NCBI GenBank assembly: GCA_031256435.1
Contig: JAIRQO010000070.1
Location: 1 to 63,745 of the forward strand
Length of the DNA stretch: 63,745 bases
Reading direction: 5' to 3'
Origin: Cellulomonadaceae bacterium
GTDB taxonomy: Bacteria > Actinomycetota > Actinomycetes > Actinomycetales > Cellulomonadaceae
The position numbers and the translations under genes are program-made. Shown one piece after another: positions 9,602 to 18,624 of the stretch (position 1 is the first letter of the stretch; each line of letters begins with the position of its first letter). The notes beneath the pieces are model-generated. The model did not search any database and was not told where the DNA came from. It saw nothing but the letters and a program-made list of their open reading frames with translations.

Positions 9602-9660
9602 GCTGAACCCTATTTCACTCGCGTTAAGAGGACGTTTGGGCAGTGTAGGACGGGGTTCGG
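9602..9660. repeat. R4 inverted repeat, copy A
   Basis: Left end GCTGAACCC, right end GGGGTTCGG, about 59 bases. It is a degenerate member of a family with three other copies at 9810, 11000 and 12007. Confidence 0.5.
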
Positions 9661-9809
9661 CGAGTTGATGCTGGCCGGGTTGCGCCAGCCTGCGGCGCGT
9701 TCCCCTACCTCGTCGAATATTCATATCTACACTTTGTGTCCAAGTGCTCCTCAGCAGGTCCTTCCGCGGACCAGCCGCATTCCCCGCCCACATCCAGCGA
9801 AAATTCCCG

Positions 9810-9867
9810 CCGAACCCAATCTAGCTCGCGGTATACCCCCTCTATCAACGAGCAGAACGGGGTTCGG
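9810..9867. repeat. R4 inverted repeat, copy B
   Basis: Left CCGAACCC, right GGGGTTCGG, about 58 bases, followed by ACGGTG as in other copies. Confidence 0.55.
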
Positions 9868-9982
9868 ACGGTGGCATCAAGGTGTGATGGCACGTTGTCC
9901 CCAAGTTTGGCAAGATTATCGGTTGTGCTCATGCTGTCACGGTTTTCCTTTCACGGGCTCGACAGTGTGGTTACTTATTGCC

Positions 9983-10954
9983 ATGCGTCGCTGTCAACCG
10001 CTCCCACACAATCTCACCGCCCTCGCCTTACGGCAAGAAGGATTGCTGAACATCCAGCAGTGCCTGCATCACGGCTTCAGTGCCGATCGGATCTCTAGGT
10101 CTGTGCGCCAGGGGAGGTGGCGGCGCGTTGCGAGGGGAGTATATGACATCGATCCGTCGCCTATCGTGAGTCGTCATCCTGATGCCCGACGACGGCGCTC
10201 AGCGCTGTGTGGGTTGCTCGCCTATGGGGACAATGCCATTGCCGTTGGTGCTAGCGCGCTCATCCTTCACGGGATTGCCGGAGTTCCCATGGGTACAGAA
10301 CCGCAGGTGACACTGCCAGGGGCACCCTATCGGGTAACCCGCAATTGCGTGAATCTCCGGATGTTTGACCACGAGATGGAGATTGTGGCTGTGGATGGGT
10401 TCCGATGTGCCTCGGTGGCCTGGGCGTTGGCGCAGGCGGTGCCTGAGTTGACTCGGGTTCCAGCTGTTTCCGTCATGGATTCGGCCTTGCAGAGGGGATT
10501 CATTTTGCGCGATGAGCTAGAATCTGCCCACCGGCTCGCTCGTGGAAGGCGAGGCGTGGCCAAAACGCATTCCTGGTGGCGTGAAGCCAACGGGTTGAGC
10601 GAATCCCCGTTGGAGACTCGCGCCCGGCTTGAGTGTAGCGATGCCGGAATTCCTCCTGATGCACTGCAATTCGTCGTCGTCGATGCCGATCAAAGACGAC
10701 GACGTGCCGACATGGCCTGGATGTTAGCGGATGGTACATACCTGTTGGTGGAGATTGACGGCACCGAGTACCACAGTGATGTGCAGGCTATCTACCGAGA
10801 TCGAGAGCGACATAACAGCTTGGTGATTGGAGGTGGCTGGCCTACCTTGAGGTTTACTGCTGCTGATTTGTATCAGACTGGAACGGTACCCGCAACGGTT
10901 CGATCTGCGATCCGTGCGTATAACGCACGGCTGCGCCAAGAGAAGTCTCCGTAG
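9983..10954 (+). CDS. AbiEi-like winged-helix plus DUF559 endonuclease-fold protein
   Basis: About 323 residues from ATG 9983 (MRRCQPLPHN). The N-terminal 45 residues resemble the AbiEi-type antitoxin winged helix (RQEGLLNIQQCLHHGF...GRWRRVARGVY). The C-terminal part looks like the DUF559/Vsr-like fold: RRADMAWML followed by LLVEIDGTEYHSD and RDRERHNSL, with acidic residues placed as in PD-(D/E)xK enzymes. Such proteins are widespread in actinobacteria with unproven function. It has no neighbour of the AbiE toxin type. It sits alone in the rplO-secY insertion, bracketed by R4 repeats. The start is uncertain because a long open frame extends upstream. Confidence 0.75.
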   Translation: MRRCQPLPHNLTALALRQEGLLNIQQCLHHGFSADRISRSVRQGRWRRVARGVYDIDPSPIVSRHPDARRRRSALCGLLAYGDNAIAVGASALILHGIAGVPMGTEPQVTLPGAPYRVTRNCVNLRMFDHEMEIVAVDGFRCASVAWALAQAVPELTRVPAVSVMDSALQRGFILRDELESAHRLARGRRGVAKTHSWWREANGLSESPLETRARLECSDAGIPPDALQFVVVDADQRRRRADMAWMLADGTYLLVEIDGTEYHSDVQAIYRDRERHNSLVIGGGWPTLRFTAADLYQTGTVPATVRSAIRAYNARLRQEKSP

Positions 10955-10999
10955 GCCCGAAGGACTCGGACCCCACAACAACAACCCCCACCACCAAAT

Positions 11000-11056
11000 C
11001 CGAACCCCGCTCTATTCTGGTTATCCAGTGGTTTAACAGAACAAGACGGGGTTCGG
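11000..11056. repeat. R4 inverted repeat, copy C
   Basis: Perfect 10-base ends CCGAACCCCG and CGGGGTTCGG, with further pairing inside (TCTATTCTG with CAGAACAAGA). It lies 45 bases after the DUF559 gene and could also act as its terminator and that of the convergent 11102-11755 gene. Confidence 0.65.
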
Positions 11057-11101
11057 CGGTGAGGGCGATGCGGGAATGTGCGGTGTGTTGGACCGGGAGG
11101 G

Positions 11102-11755
11102 CTAACGGTACGCCTTAGGGAGGTAGATGGTCTCAGTCACCTTGATTTTCTTGTTGCTCAGTGCAGATACACCCTTGTAGGCAATGGTGTATTTCTTTCC
11201 GGCATCATCCTTGGTGATGCCTTTCGCAGCGAGTTTGGGAGTGCGGAATGAGTACACAATTTTTCCGCCGTGCTTGAGGTTGACAATGGCCTTCACGAAC
11301 TTTTTGTACTGAGCGTCGGTGAATTTCAGGGCGCAGTCAATATCCACTCGCGTGGCTTTCGGTGTGAGATGCGGTGCAAGGTAGACATCCATACACTTCG
11401 CCTTGACTGCGGTTTTGCCAACCTTGATATTTACTGCGGGTTCGTTCTTCTCGACGAAGTAGAAGAACCATGCTGAGGGGTTGGAAAGTGTGTACTTCCC
11501 CGTCACAGAACCGATCCGAACCGAGAAGTATCCAGGTTCGTTGTCCCACTGTTTGTTGGCGACCTCGGCCAAGAGCGGTTCGTAGGATCGCTTGCTGAGA
11601 GTCCTCGTATTCTTGGTGTACTGGTTGAAGTCCTTGTAAGTTACGGTGGCGTCAGGTTCAGACTTTGCGGCTGCTGGTGCCGCAACAGCCACGCCGCCGA
11701 TTGCACAGGCAATCGCTACAGTGAGGGCAATGGCCTTAGTACGAATAGTGTTCAT
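11102..11755 (-). CDS. Secreted protein of unknown function
   Basis: 217 residues from ATG 11755, preceded on its strand by an AGGAG site. The N-terminus has a classical signal peptide: basic MNTIRTKA, a hydrophobic core (IALTVAIACAIGGVAVA) and an AxA-type cleavage site near APAAAKS. The mature part is about 185 residues, Lys and Thr/Tyr rich, mostly predicted beta, with two cysteines (KCMDVYL, IDCALK) that could form a disulfide. It shows no lipobox or sortase motif. I do not recognise the family. It is convergent with the DUF559 gene. Confidence 0.7.
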   Translation of the reverse strand: MNTIRTKAIALTVAIACAIGGVAVAAPAAAKSEPDATVTYKDFNQYTKNTRTLSKRSYEPLLAEVANKQWDNEPGYFSVRIGSVTGKYTLSNPSAWFFYFVEKNEPAVNIKVGKTAVKAKCMDVYLAPHLTPKATRVDIDCALKFTDAQYKKFVKAIVNLKHGGKIVYSFRTPKLAAKGITKDDAGKKYTIAYKGVSALSNKKIKVTETIYLPKAYR

Positions 11756-12112
11756 GATGTAGTCTCCTAACGTGTTGCCATGGGTGCAAGGTGGATGAAG
11801 GAAGGTACACACCTCACAGGTCAGTTCTCCTCAGAACAGCGATGTCCTAGCGAAGTGATATCGAGGGTATGGGAGCGGCGGGGGGGGGTGTCAGGCGCGC
11901 GCTGGTTTACCGAGACGTTACGGTTGGGGCCACTTCGCGCCAGACAGGAGAGACTCCTCGTTCACCATCGTGAGGGTGCTACCTCGGCCCTAGGCCTGTA
12001 GGTGGGCCGAACCCCGTCTTCCCCGGCGTATCAAGGGGTTTAACCTGCGTAGAACGAGGTTCGACGGTGATGGTGACACCGTCCGGCCTAGCAATCACGT
12101 ACCCTCAAGGAC
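11756..12112. other. Spacer with poly-G run and R4 repeat, no gene seen
   Basis: A 357-base divergent spacer. It has a run of nine G (11880-11888), an R4 repeat (12007-12064) and presumably the promoters for both flanking genes, which I cannot place with confidence. Confidence 0.5.
12007..12064. repeat. R4 inverted repeat, copy D
   Basis: CCGAACCCCGT at the left and ACGAGGTTCG at the right (one mismatch in the stem), about 58 bases. It shares GGGGTTTAAC and GAGGTTCG..GGTGA with copy C. Confidence 0.6.
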
Positions 12113-12481
12113 ATGGCTTCCCACAAGATGATTCGTCGGGCGATGACCGTACTCATGGCGATGGCTGTGGCGCTGAGCATTGGCTTTACCACCACGTCCT
12201 GCTCGCCTCCCGGACCCACCGTCATTGACGTGCGCACTGCTGAGGAGTTCGCGCAATCCCACGTGGATGGCGCGCGGAACATTGACTTCACCCAACCGGA
12301 CTTTGAAGCGCGTATCCGGACTCTCCCCGCAAGTGCCCAATTCATTGTGTACTGCAACGCTGGCAACAGGTCCGGTGAAGCTGCGACGATGATGACGGAC
12401 AATGGCCTTGACGTTATCGATGCCCAGACGATGCAGAACGCGGCAACTCTGGTTGGAGCGCCGATTATCTCTGGGCCGTGA
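12113..12481 (+). CDS. Rhodanese-like lipoprotein
   Basis: 122 residues. The N-terminus is a lipoprotein signal (basic start, hydrophobic AMAVALSIGF, lipobox TTSC with Cys30). The rest is a short rhodanese domain: VIDVRTAEEFAQSHVDGARNI, and the active-site loop CNAGNRSG with Cys81. It is expected on the outer face of the membrane and may handle persulfide or sulfane sulfur. The domain is compact (about 90 residues). It is the third gene of the rplO-secY insertion and is followed by an R5 array. Confidence 0.85.
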   Translation: MASHKMIRRAMTVLMAMAVALSIGFTTTSCSPPGPTVIDVRTAEEFAQSHVDGARNIDFTQPDFEARIRTLPASAQFIVYCNAGNRSGEAATMMTDNGLDVIDAQTMQNAATLVGAPIISGP

Positions 12482-12927
12482 CGCCTGGGCCCGATTGCCT
12501 GCGTTGTACCCTGTTCCCTCGGTTCTGGGCCCGGATTGCCGTGCCTCCCACCGTTCTGGGGCCGGATGACCCACCTAATGAGCACTATTGAGTGAGTGAT
12601 CCGGGCCCACAACGAATCTCGGGTGAGTGAACCGGGCCCACAAGCTGCTCGCCGGCGGAGGAGGGACAGCCCGCCGCCGGAGAATGGCCAAGTCCGCCAA
12701 CCAGCACCAAATGAGCCAGGATTCCTGCACCATTCGACGAGTCAGCGCGGTAACGCCTCCCGGAGCGGATAGAATGGCGCACTGTGTCACGTCTGCCCAC
12801 CGGCAGGTGTGAGCCTCCCGCCACCCGGCAGAAGTCAACGGCTTTCGTCCCGGTGGGAGCCAGCACAACTCCGCTCCGGCGGAAGCATTAACAACCGTGA
12901 CCGCCCTGGGCGGACGAGGAGGACTAG
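12482..12927. other. R5 array and leader region before secY
   Basis: 446 bases with no gene. The first 160 carry the R5 array. A TAGAAT sequence at 12770-12775 could be a -10 box for secY, about 150 bases before its start; no convincing -35 is seen. Confidence 0.45.
12485..12644. repeat. R5 array of GGGCCCGGAT motifs
   Basis: Three forward motifs (GGGCCCGAT, TGGGCCCGGAT, GGGGCCGGAT) are followed by two inverted ones (ATCCGGGCCCACAA, AACCGGGCCCACAA). The same three-forward, two-inverted plan recurs at 58344-58527. Confidence 0.6.
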
Positions 12928-14226
12928 GTGTTCAGCGCATTCGGCAGAGCATTCCGTACACCGGATCTGCGGCGTAAGCTGCTGTTCACGATTGCCATCA
13001 TGGCAATCTTCCGGCTGGGGTCCTACATCCCCACCCCCGGCGTGAACTACCCCAACGTGCGCCAATGCATCGAGATGGCGCAAGGGGACACCGGTCTCCT
13101 GGGCCTGGTGAACGTGTTCTCCGGTGGAGCGCTGCTGCAATTGAGCATCTTTGCGCTGGGGATCATGCCGTACATTACGGCCTCCATCATCATCCAACTC
13201 CTGCGTGTGGTCATTCCACGGTTCGAGACCCTCCACAAAGAGGGACAATCCGGCCAAGCAAAACTCACGCAATACACGCGGTATCTCACCATCGCTCTGG
13301 GTATCTTACAATCCACCACGGTGATCACCACCGCGCGCCAGGGTCTGCTGTTCCAGGGCTGTGACTTGCCCATCATGGCCGACGAATCTGTGGTCACCAT
13401 GCTCCTGATGGTGCTGACCATGACCGCCGGAACGGGCCTCATCATGTGGCTGGGTGAGCTCATCACCGAGCGCGGCGTGGGCAACGGCATGTCCCTGCTG
13501 ATCTTCACCTCCATTGCCGCCGGATTCCCCACGGGCCTGTGGTCCGTAGCGGGTGGAAACAACGGCGTCCGCAACTTCATTGTGGTGATCCTGATGATCG
13601 TGCTGGTCATCATGGCCGTGGTGTATGTGGAGCAATCCCAACGTCGCGTCCCGGTGCAGTACGCCAAGCGCATGGTGGGCCGCAAAATGTACGGTGGCAC
13701 CTCCACATACATCCCCATCAAGATCAACATGGCCGGTGTGATCCCCGTGATCTTCGCCTCCTCCATCCTGTCCATTCCCACCCTGGCGGCCCAGTTCGGC
13801 AACCAGGAAAGCAGTTGGGTGCAATGGGTCAGCCGCAACCTCGCCTCGCAAAGCGCGCCACTGTACATCGCGTTCTACGGCGTTCTCATCTTGTTCTTCT
13901 GCTTCTTCTACACGTCCATCACCTTCAACCCCGACGAAGTTGCGGACAACATGAAGAAGTACGGCGGGTTTGTTCCTGGCATCCGCGCAGGACGCCCCAC
14001 GGCGGAATACCTGGATTACGTCATCACCCGCATTACCTCGGCGGGTTCGCTGTACCTGCTGATTATCGCCCTGATTCCTACGCTGATGGTGGTGTGGCTG
14101 GGGCTTTCTCACAGCCTTCCTTTCGGTGGAACCTCCATCTTGATTATTGTGGGTGTAGGTTTGGAGACAGTCAAACAAATTGACTCGCAACTCCAGCAAC
14201 GCCACTACGAAGGATTCCTCAAGTGA
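12928..14226 (+). CDS. secY: Preprotein translocase subunit SecY
   Basis: 432 residues, with ten hydrophobic segments expected of the SecYEG channel. Recognisable blocks are FRLGSYIPTPGV near the first membrane segment, FSGGALLQLSIFALGIMPYI in the plug/TM2 area, and RRVPVQYAKRMVGRKMYGG in the cytosolic loop that contacts SecA and the ribosome. The GTG start at 12928 has a GAGGAGG site upstream. It is separated from rplO by 3.5 kb, so it must have its own promoter. It overlaps adk by four bases. Confidence 0.97.
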   Translation: MFSAFGRAFRTPDLRRKLLFTIAIMAIFRLGSYIPTPGVNYPNVRQCIEMAQGDTGLLGLVNVFSGGALLQLSIFALGIMPYITASIIIQLLRVVIPRFETLHKEGQSGQAKLTQYTRYLTIALGILQSTTVITTARQGLLFQGCDLPIMADESVVTMLLMVLTMTAGTGLIMWLGELITERGVGNGMSLLIFTSIAAGFPTGLWSVAGGNNGVRNFIVVILMIVLVIMAVVYVEQSQRRVPVQYAKRMVGRKMYGGTSTYIPIKINMAGVIPVIFASSILSIPTLAAQFGNQESSWVQWVSRNLASQSAPLYIAFYGVLILFFCFFYTSITFNPDEVADNMKKYGGFVPGIRAGRPTAEYLDYVITRITSAGSLYLLIIALIPTLMVVWLGLSHSLPFGGTSILIIVGVGLETVKQIDSQLQQRHYEGFLK

Positions 14227-14810
14227 CCCACCGCCTCCTCATCATGGGCCCTCAGGGCTCAGGTAAGGGAACGCAAGCGAAGCTCCTGGCTGATCGCTAC
14301 GGCATTCCCGCCATTTCCACGGGTGACATCTTCCGCGCCAACATTGCGGGGGACACCGAGTTAGGCCGTCGCGCCAAAACCTACATTGAAGCGGGCGAGC
14401 TCGTTCCCGATGAGGTCACCACCTCCATGGTGCGAGATCGCGTAGCCGAAGATGACACTACCGAGGGCTTCCTGCTTGACGGGTATCCTCGCACGCGCGC
14501 CCAGGTGGATGCGCTGGAAGCCATCCTTCAGGATCTCGGCAAGCCTCTGGATGCCGTGATTGCTCTGAGTGTGAATCGCAATGTTCTGGTGGAGCGCATT
14601 AAGCGCCGGGCCGGGATTGAAGGACGCAGCGATGACACGCCTGAGGCGCTGGATCGTCGATTGGCCATCTACGCGCAGGAAACGGCTCCGTTGCTGGACT
14701 TCTACCGCGAGCATGATCTGGTGGTAGACATTGACGGTTCGCAGACCCCGCAGGAAGTAGATGCCGCCTTGGTGGCTGCACTCGATGCCAAACTTGGCGC
14801 CGATGCCTGA
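14223..14810 (+). CDS. adk: Adenylate kinase
   Basis: 195 residues, the short form without a zinc LID. The P-loop GPQGSGKGTQ is at residues 9-18, followed by STGDIFRANI, the DGYPRTRAQ AMP-site motif and a short LID (RRAGIEGRSDDTPE). It interconverts 2 ADP and ATP plus AMP in the cytosol. It starts with GTG inside the secY stop. The usual next gene, methionine aminopeptidase, is absent. Confidence 0.96.
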   Translation: MTHRLLIMGPQGSGKGTQAKLLADRYGIPAISTGDIFRANIAGDTELGRRAKTYIEAGELVPDEVTTSMVRDRVAEDDTTEGFLLDGYPRTRAQVDALEAILQDLGKPLDAVIALSVNRNVLVERIKRRAGIEGRSDDTPEALDRRLAIYAQETAPLLDFYREHDLVVDIDGSQTPQEVDAALVAALDAKLGADA

Positions 14811-14908
14811 ACGGCAATTGTCCCCACGGCAAAGTTTCCGGTAGCATAGCGCGTTGGACCCTGGGTGACCAGTGTCAACATTCACTACAGGAGAGTTAGC
14901 GGAAGCAC

Positions 14909-15130
14909 ATGGCAAAGAAGGACGGAGTCATCGAGATCGAAGGCTCAGTGGTTGAGGCACTGCCCAACGCGATGTTTCGTGTTGAGTTGACCAACGGCCA
15001 CAAGGTTCTTGCCCATATCTCGGGCAAGATGCGGCAGCACTACATTCGAATCCTCCCGGAGGACAGAGTAGTAGTGGAACTCAGCCCTTACGATTTGTCC
15101 CGTGGGCGGATCGTTTACCGCTACAAGTAA
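14909..15130 (+). CDS. infA: Translation initiation factor IF-1
   Basis: 73 residues. [20 protein letters not shown] opens the OB fold, and RIVYRYK ends it. IF-1 binds the A site of the 30S subunit during initiation. It has a GGAGAG site upstream. A 98-base gap separates it from adk, with TAGCAT at 14842-14847 as a possible -10 box. Confidence 0.97.
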   Translation: MAKKDGVIEIEGSVVEALPNAMFRVELTNGHKVLAHISGKMRQHYIRILPEDRVVVELSPYDLSRGRIVYRYK

Positions 15131-15183
15131 CCCCATACATCACAACGCTGCCGAGATTCAAGGCGGCGGCGGAGGAAAGAACG

Positions 15184-15297
15184 ATGAAGGTAAAGCCGAG
15201 CGTCAAGAGGATTTGCGACAAGTGCAAGGTGATTCGCCGGCACGGTCGCGTGATGGTGATCTGCGAGAACCTGCGCCACAAGCAGCGCCAGGGCTAA
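15184..15297 (+). CDS. rpmJ: 50S ribosomal protein L36
   Basis: 37 residues: [20 protein letters not shown] at the start, then [17 protein letters not shown]. Three cysteines and one histidine form the zinc site (CxxC, then C and H). It is the zinc form of L36. A GGAGGAAAGAACG site precedes the ATG. The usual order infA-rpmJ-rpsM is kept. Confidence 0.96.
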   Translation: MKVKPSVKRICDKCKVIRRHGRVMVICENLRHKQRQG

Positions 15298-15459
15298 CAG
15301 CACCACAACAACAGCGCATCGTCACGCTGCCCGCATCTCATGGAGGCCACGGCCTCACTGAGAGAGCAGGCAGCGAACCCTCGGTCCAGGGGCCGGGGCC
15401 CACAATCCCGTGGGAGGACGGTGTGGAAGACCTCTGGAAGGTAAGAAGGAGCCACTACC

Positions 15460-15834
15460 ATGGCACGTCTGATTGGCGTTGACATCCCCGGCGATAAGCG
15501 GGTGGAGATTGCGCTAACCTACATTTACGGCGTTGGCCGCACGCGCAGCAAGGAAGCCCTTGCCGGCACCGGCATCAACCCGGACACCCGCGTCAACGAT
15601 TTGGATGACACTCAGCTGGTCCAGATTCGTGACTTCCTCGAAGCGAACTATCACCTTGAGGGTGACCTTCGCCGTGAGGTTGCTGCTGACATTCGCCGCA
15701 AGGTGGAGATTGGCACCTACCAGGGCCTGCGTCACCGCCGCGGCCTGCCCGTGCGTGGACAGCGCACCAAGACCAACGCGCGTACCCGCAAGGGTCCCAA
15801 GCGCACCGTTGCCGGAAAGAAGAAGGCGCGCTAA
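15460..15834 (+). CDS. rpsM: 30S ribosomal protein S13
   Basis: 124 residues. [20 protein letters not shown] and the C-terminal [19 protein letters not shown] are diagnostic. S13 forms bridge B1 with the large subunit. A 162-base spacer before it has no gene; an AAGGAG site precedes the ATG. Confidence 0.97.
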   Translation: MARLIGVDIPGDKRVEIALTYIYGVGRTRSKEALAGTGINPDTRVNDLDDTQLVQIRDFLEANYHLEGDLRREVAADIRRKVEIGTYQGLRHRRGLPVRGQRTKTNARTRKGPKRTVAGKKKAR

Positions 15835-15858
15835 AGCGCGAGATGAGGAAGTAAGGAT

Positions 15859-16260
15859 ATGCCCCCCAAGACTCGCGCCGTACAGCGCAAAGGCCGCCGC
15901 AAGGAAAAGAAGAATATCCCCTTCGGCCAGGCCCACATCAAGTCCACATTCAACAACACCATCATCTCGATCACGGACCCCACGGGTGCTGTGATTGCGT
16001 GGGCGAGCTCCGGCCAGGTTGGCTTCAAGGGCTCCCGTAAGTCCACGCCGTTTGCCGCGCAGTTGGCCGCTGAGGCTGCTGCCAAGCGCGCGCAGGAGCA
16101 CGGTGTCAAGAAGGTGGACGTGTTTGTGAAGGGTCCCGGCTCCGGCCGCGAGACCGCCATCCGCACCATCCAAGCCAACGGCATTGACGTAGGCTCGATC
16201 TCCGATGTGACGCCCCAAGCGCACAACGGCGTTCGTCCGCCCAAACGCAGGCGTGTGTAA
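15859..16260 (+). CDS. rpsK: 30S ribosomal protein S11
   Basis: 133 residues. The core has [20 protein letters not shown] and the end has [19 protein letters not shown]11 lies on the 30S platform. rpsD, which commonly follows in other bacteria, is not found between this gene and rpoA. Confidence 0.97.
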   Translation: MPPKTRAVQRKGRRKEKKNIPFGQAHIKSTFNNTIISITDPTGAVIAWASSGQVGFKGSRKSTPFAAQLAAEAAAKRAQEHGVKKVDVFVKGPGSGRETAIRTIQANGIDVGSISDVTPQAHNGVRPPKRRRV

Positions 16261-16347
16261 CGCCTGCGTCGAAAATGCTGCGGCGTTGGCAAGCGTTGCG
16301 CTCGGCGCAACGCGCGGTCGCGGCTGACACCAATGCCGCAATCCGTC

Positions 16348-16379
16348 GGTTGAGGAGCCCGTGAGGGCATCTCGAAACC
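16348..16379 (+). repeat. R1 repeat variant before rpoA
   Basis: GGTTGAGGAG at the left and CTCGAAACC at the right, with a GCCC/GGGC stem. It is the same GAGGAG/CTC variant as the copy at 55841-55873. Confidence 0.6.
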
Positions 16380-16433
16380 ACGGGCCCGGCGCAAGCCACG
16401 AGAACTACGCTCGCGGCTAACACCCTCGGCCAC

Positions 16434-16473
16434 ATAGCGCCGCTGAGCATGTCCTCATGTTTGGCGGCGCTAT
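16434..16473 (+). other. Inverted repeat in rpsK-rpoA spacer
   Basis: Perfect 10-base arms ATAGCGCCGC (16434-16443) and GCGGCGCTAT (16464-16473). The right arm overlaps TATAGT (16471-16476), which resembles a -10 box. It could be a terminator for rpsK or a regulatory element for rpoA. Confidence 0.4.
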
Positions 16474-16547
16474 AGTGTGCTTGCGCTTCGGCGCACCCCC
16501 TCCACGTACGTCAAATAGTGGGCGTACCTGAACAAAGGAATCTGATA

Positions 16548-17558
16548 GTGCTTATTGCACAGCGACCCCAACTTCACGAAGAGGTCATTTCCGAACACCG
16601 TTCCCGGTTCTCCATTGATCCCTTGGAGCCCGGCTTTGGTTACACCCTCGGCAACTCGCTCCGCAGGACGCTGCTCTCCTCCATCCCGGGCGCAGCCGTT
16701 ACCTCGCTGGGGATTGACGGCGTACTCCACGAGTTCTCCACCATCCCTGGGGTGAAGGAGGACGTCACGGAGATGATCCTCAACATCAAGAACATTGTGG
16801 TCTCTTCCGAAATCGACGAGCCTGTAGTCATGTACCTCCGTAAGGAGGGTGCAGGTGAGGTCACCGCTGGTGACATCGTTCCGCCCGCAGGCGTGGAAGT
16901 TCACAACCCGGATCTCCACATTGCCACCCTGAATGGTGAAGACGGCGCCTCCCTGAACGTGGAACTGACGGTGGAGCGTGGCCGCGGTTATGTGTCTGCG
17001 CAGCAAAACAAGTCTCACGATCACGAGATTGGCCGCATCCCCATTGACTCCATCTACTCGCCGGTGCTCAAGGTCATCTACAAGGTAGAGGCCACCCGCG
17101 TGGAGCAGCGCACGGACTTTGACAAGCTGATTGTGGACGTGGAAACCAAGCCCTGCATGGCTCCGCGTGACGCTCTGGCTTCTGCCGGGAAAACCCTGGT
17201 GGAACTCTTCGGCTTGGCGCGTGAACTGAACGTTGAAGCTGAAGGCATCGAGATTGGCCCGTCACCCACGGACAACGCTCTGGCCGCGGACTTGGCTCTC
17301 CCCGTGGAGGAACTCAACCTCACCATCCGCTCCTACAACTGCCTCAAGCGCGAGGGCATCCACCAGGTGGGTGAACTTGTAGCACGTTCCGAGGCTGACC
17401 TTCTGGACATCCGCAACTTCGGTGCTAAGTCCATCAACGAGGTCAAGGAGAAGTTGGCGGAGATGGGCTTGACCCTCAAGGACTCGCCGCTCGATTTTGA
17501 TCCGCACGCCAACTACTTTGATGGCGGCGATGACTTTGGGTACGACGACGCACGCTAG
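16548..17558 (+). CDS. rpoA: RNA polymerase alpha subunit
   Basis: 336 residues from GTG 16548 (reads [13 protein letters not shown]), preceded by AAAGGA; an in-frame upstream GTG at 16518 would add an atypical ten residues. The N-terminal dimerisation domain has [19 protein letters not shown] and [14 protein letters not shown]. The C-terminal domain (about residues 245-315) has [14 protein letters not shown] and [17 protein letters not shown], which contact UP elements and activators. A short acidic tail ends the protein. Essential subunit of RNA polymerase. Confidence 0.96.
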   Translation: MLIAQRPQLHEEVISEHRSRFSIDPLEPGFGYTLGNSLRRTLLSSIPGAAVTSLGIDGVLHEFSTIPGVKEDVTEMILNIKNIVVSSEIDEPVVMYLRKEGAGEVTAGDIVPPAGVEVHNPDLHIATLNGEDGASLNVELTVERGRGYVSAQQNKSHDHEIGRIPIDSIYSPVLKVIYKVEATRVEQRTDFDKLIVDVETKPCMAPRDALASAGKTLVELFGLARELNVEAEGIEIGPSPTDNALAADLALPVEELNLTIRSYNCLKREGIHQVGELVARSEADLLDIRNFGAKSINEVKEKLAEMGLTLKDSPLDFDPHANYFDGGDDFGYDDAR

Positions 17559-17728
17559 TTGACCTCACGCCTCTGGGGGAGCCGGAGCCCGGTTGTGTTA
17601 CCGGCGCAGACGCGCCCCTAGTTGCATCCACCGCCCTAGGCGGACCATACTCAATGGTTGGCACTGTGGGATTCCATTCCAGCGGATCGCACGGCGTGCC
17701 ACACAGAATTTTCTAGGAGATATTCACT

Positions 17729-18415
17729 ATGCCTACCCCCACCAAAGGCCCCAGGCTCGGCGGAGGCCCCGCCCACGAGCGTCTTTTGCTCGCAAACATG
17801 GCCACCCAGCTCTTTGAGCACAAGCGCATCACCACCACCGTCACCAAGGCTAAGAGGTTGCAGCCTCTGGCCGAGCGGATGATCACCTTCGCCAAGCGCG
17901 GTGACCTGCACGCTCGTCGTAGGGTGATGAAGATTACCCGCAACAACAAGTCCGTGGTCCACGAGCTCTTCACCGAGATTGCACCGCAGATGGCGGAGCG
18001 CGAGGGTGGCTACACCCGCATCACCAAGGTGGGCAACCGCAAGGGCGACAACGCCCCCATGGCCACCATCGAGTTGGTGCTCGAGCCCGTGAAGAAGGCC
18101 GAAGAGAAGCCGGCCGCCAAGGCTCCGGCTAAGAAGGCTCCCGCCAAGAAGGCCGCTGCCAAGAAGGCTGACGCCGAGGTCACGGACGTAGCCGCTCCGG
18201 TGGAAGACGTGGCTGCCGAGGCAACCGAAGCCGTTGACGCACCCGCCGCTGACGTTGTTGAGGCCGTTGAGGCTGAAGCAACGGACGCGCCCGCGGAAGC
18301 CGACGCCGCCGAGGAAAAGCCTGCCAAGGCTCCGGCCAAGAAGAAGGCTCCGGCTAAGAAGGCACCTGCCAAGAAGGCCGACGCTGACGAGGCACCTGCT
18401 GAGGACGCCGCCTAG
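17729..18415 (+). CDS. rplQ: 50S ribosomal protein L17 with long Ala/Lys/Glu tail
   Basis: 228 residues. The L17 domain occupies about residues 1-120 ([20 protein letters not shown]). The remaining about 108 residues are Ala/Lys/Pro rich with [16 protein letters not shown] blocks alternating with acidic Ala/Val/Glu stretches. L17 lies near the tunnel exit, where a tail would be exposed. The composition resembles the L5 extension in this genome, though no R1 element is found in it. A TAGGAGA site precedes the ATG. Confidence 0.95.
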   Translation: MPTPTKGPRLGGGPAHERLLLANMATQLFEHKRITTTVTKAKRLQPLAERMITFAKRGDLHARRRVMKITRNNKSVVHELFTEIAPQMAEREGGYTRITKVGNRKGDNAPMATIELVLEPVKKAEEKPAAKAPAKKAPAKKAAAKKADAEVTDVAAPVEDVAAEATEAVDAPAADVVEAVEAEATDAPAEADAAEEKPAKAPAKKKAPAKKAPAKKADADEAPAEDAA

Positions 18416-18496
18416 GGCTCAGCGCGAGCACACCGCTGCCTGAGTAGGCAATGCTCCTAAGCAGACAACGCTCCTGCGCAGCGGATTGAACGCAGA

Positions 18497-18535
18497 GACG
18501 GGGGTTCGCACCATCACGGTGTGGGCCCCCGTTTC
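18497..18535 (+). terminator. Terminator of the alpha operon after rplQ
   Basis: GACGGGGG (18497-18504) pairs with CCCCCGTTT (18526-18533), and CACC pairs with GGTG inside, followed by T-rich TTTCGCTT. It is about 80 bases after the rplQ stop. Confidence 0.6.
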
Positions 18536-18624
18536 GCTTACCCCCAGGCTGTTGCTCGCCCCAGGCTGTCGATTACCCCCACGCTGTCACTTACCCCAAC
18601 ACTGTCGCTTACCCCCACGTTTCG
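18536..18624. repeat. Five-unit 18-base tandem repeat
   Basis: Units resemble GCTTACCCCCACGCTGTC, at 18536, 18554 (17 bases), 18571, 18589 and 18607. The array runs from the rplQ terminator into the last codons of the convergent kinase gene. Confidence 0.6.

Larger units (their letters stand above)
9363..9982. other. Repeat-rich spacer after rplO, no gene seen
   Basis: These 620 bases hold an R1 element (9408-9445), a terminator-like hairpin (9471-9510) and two R4 inverted repeats (9602-9660, 9810-9867). A long open frame runs through it on the plus strand, but its sequence has no protein-like character and no ribosome binding site, so it is treated as noncoding. Confidence 0.6.

Noticed and set aside
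9410-9982. Upstream part of the open frame leading into the DUF559 gene
   Set aside because: It runs through R1, a terminator hairpin and two R4 repeats; composition is not protein-like, so the start was set at 9983.
16261-16547. Missing or hidden rpsD between rpsK and rpoA
   Set aside because: No S4-like sequence in any frame; rpsD lies elsewhere in several actinobacterial groups.
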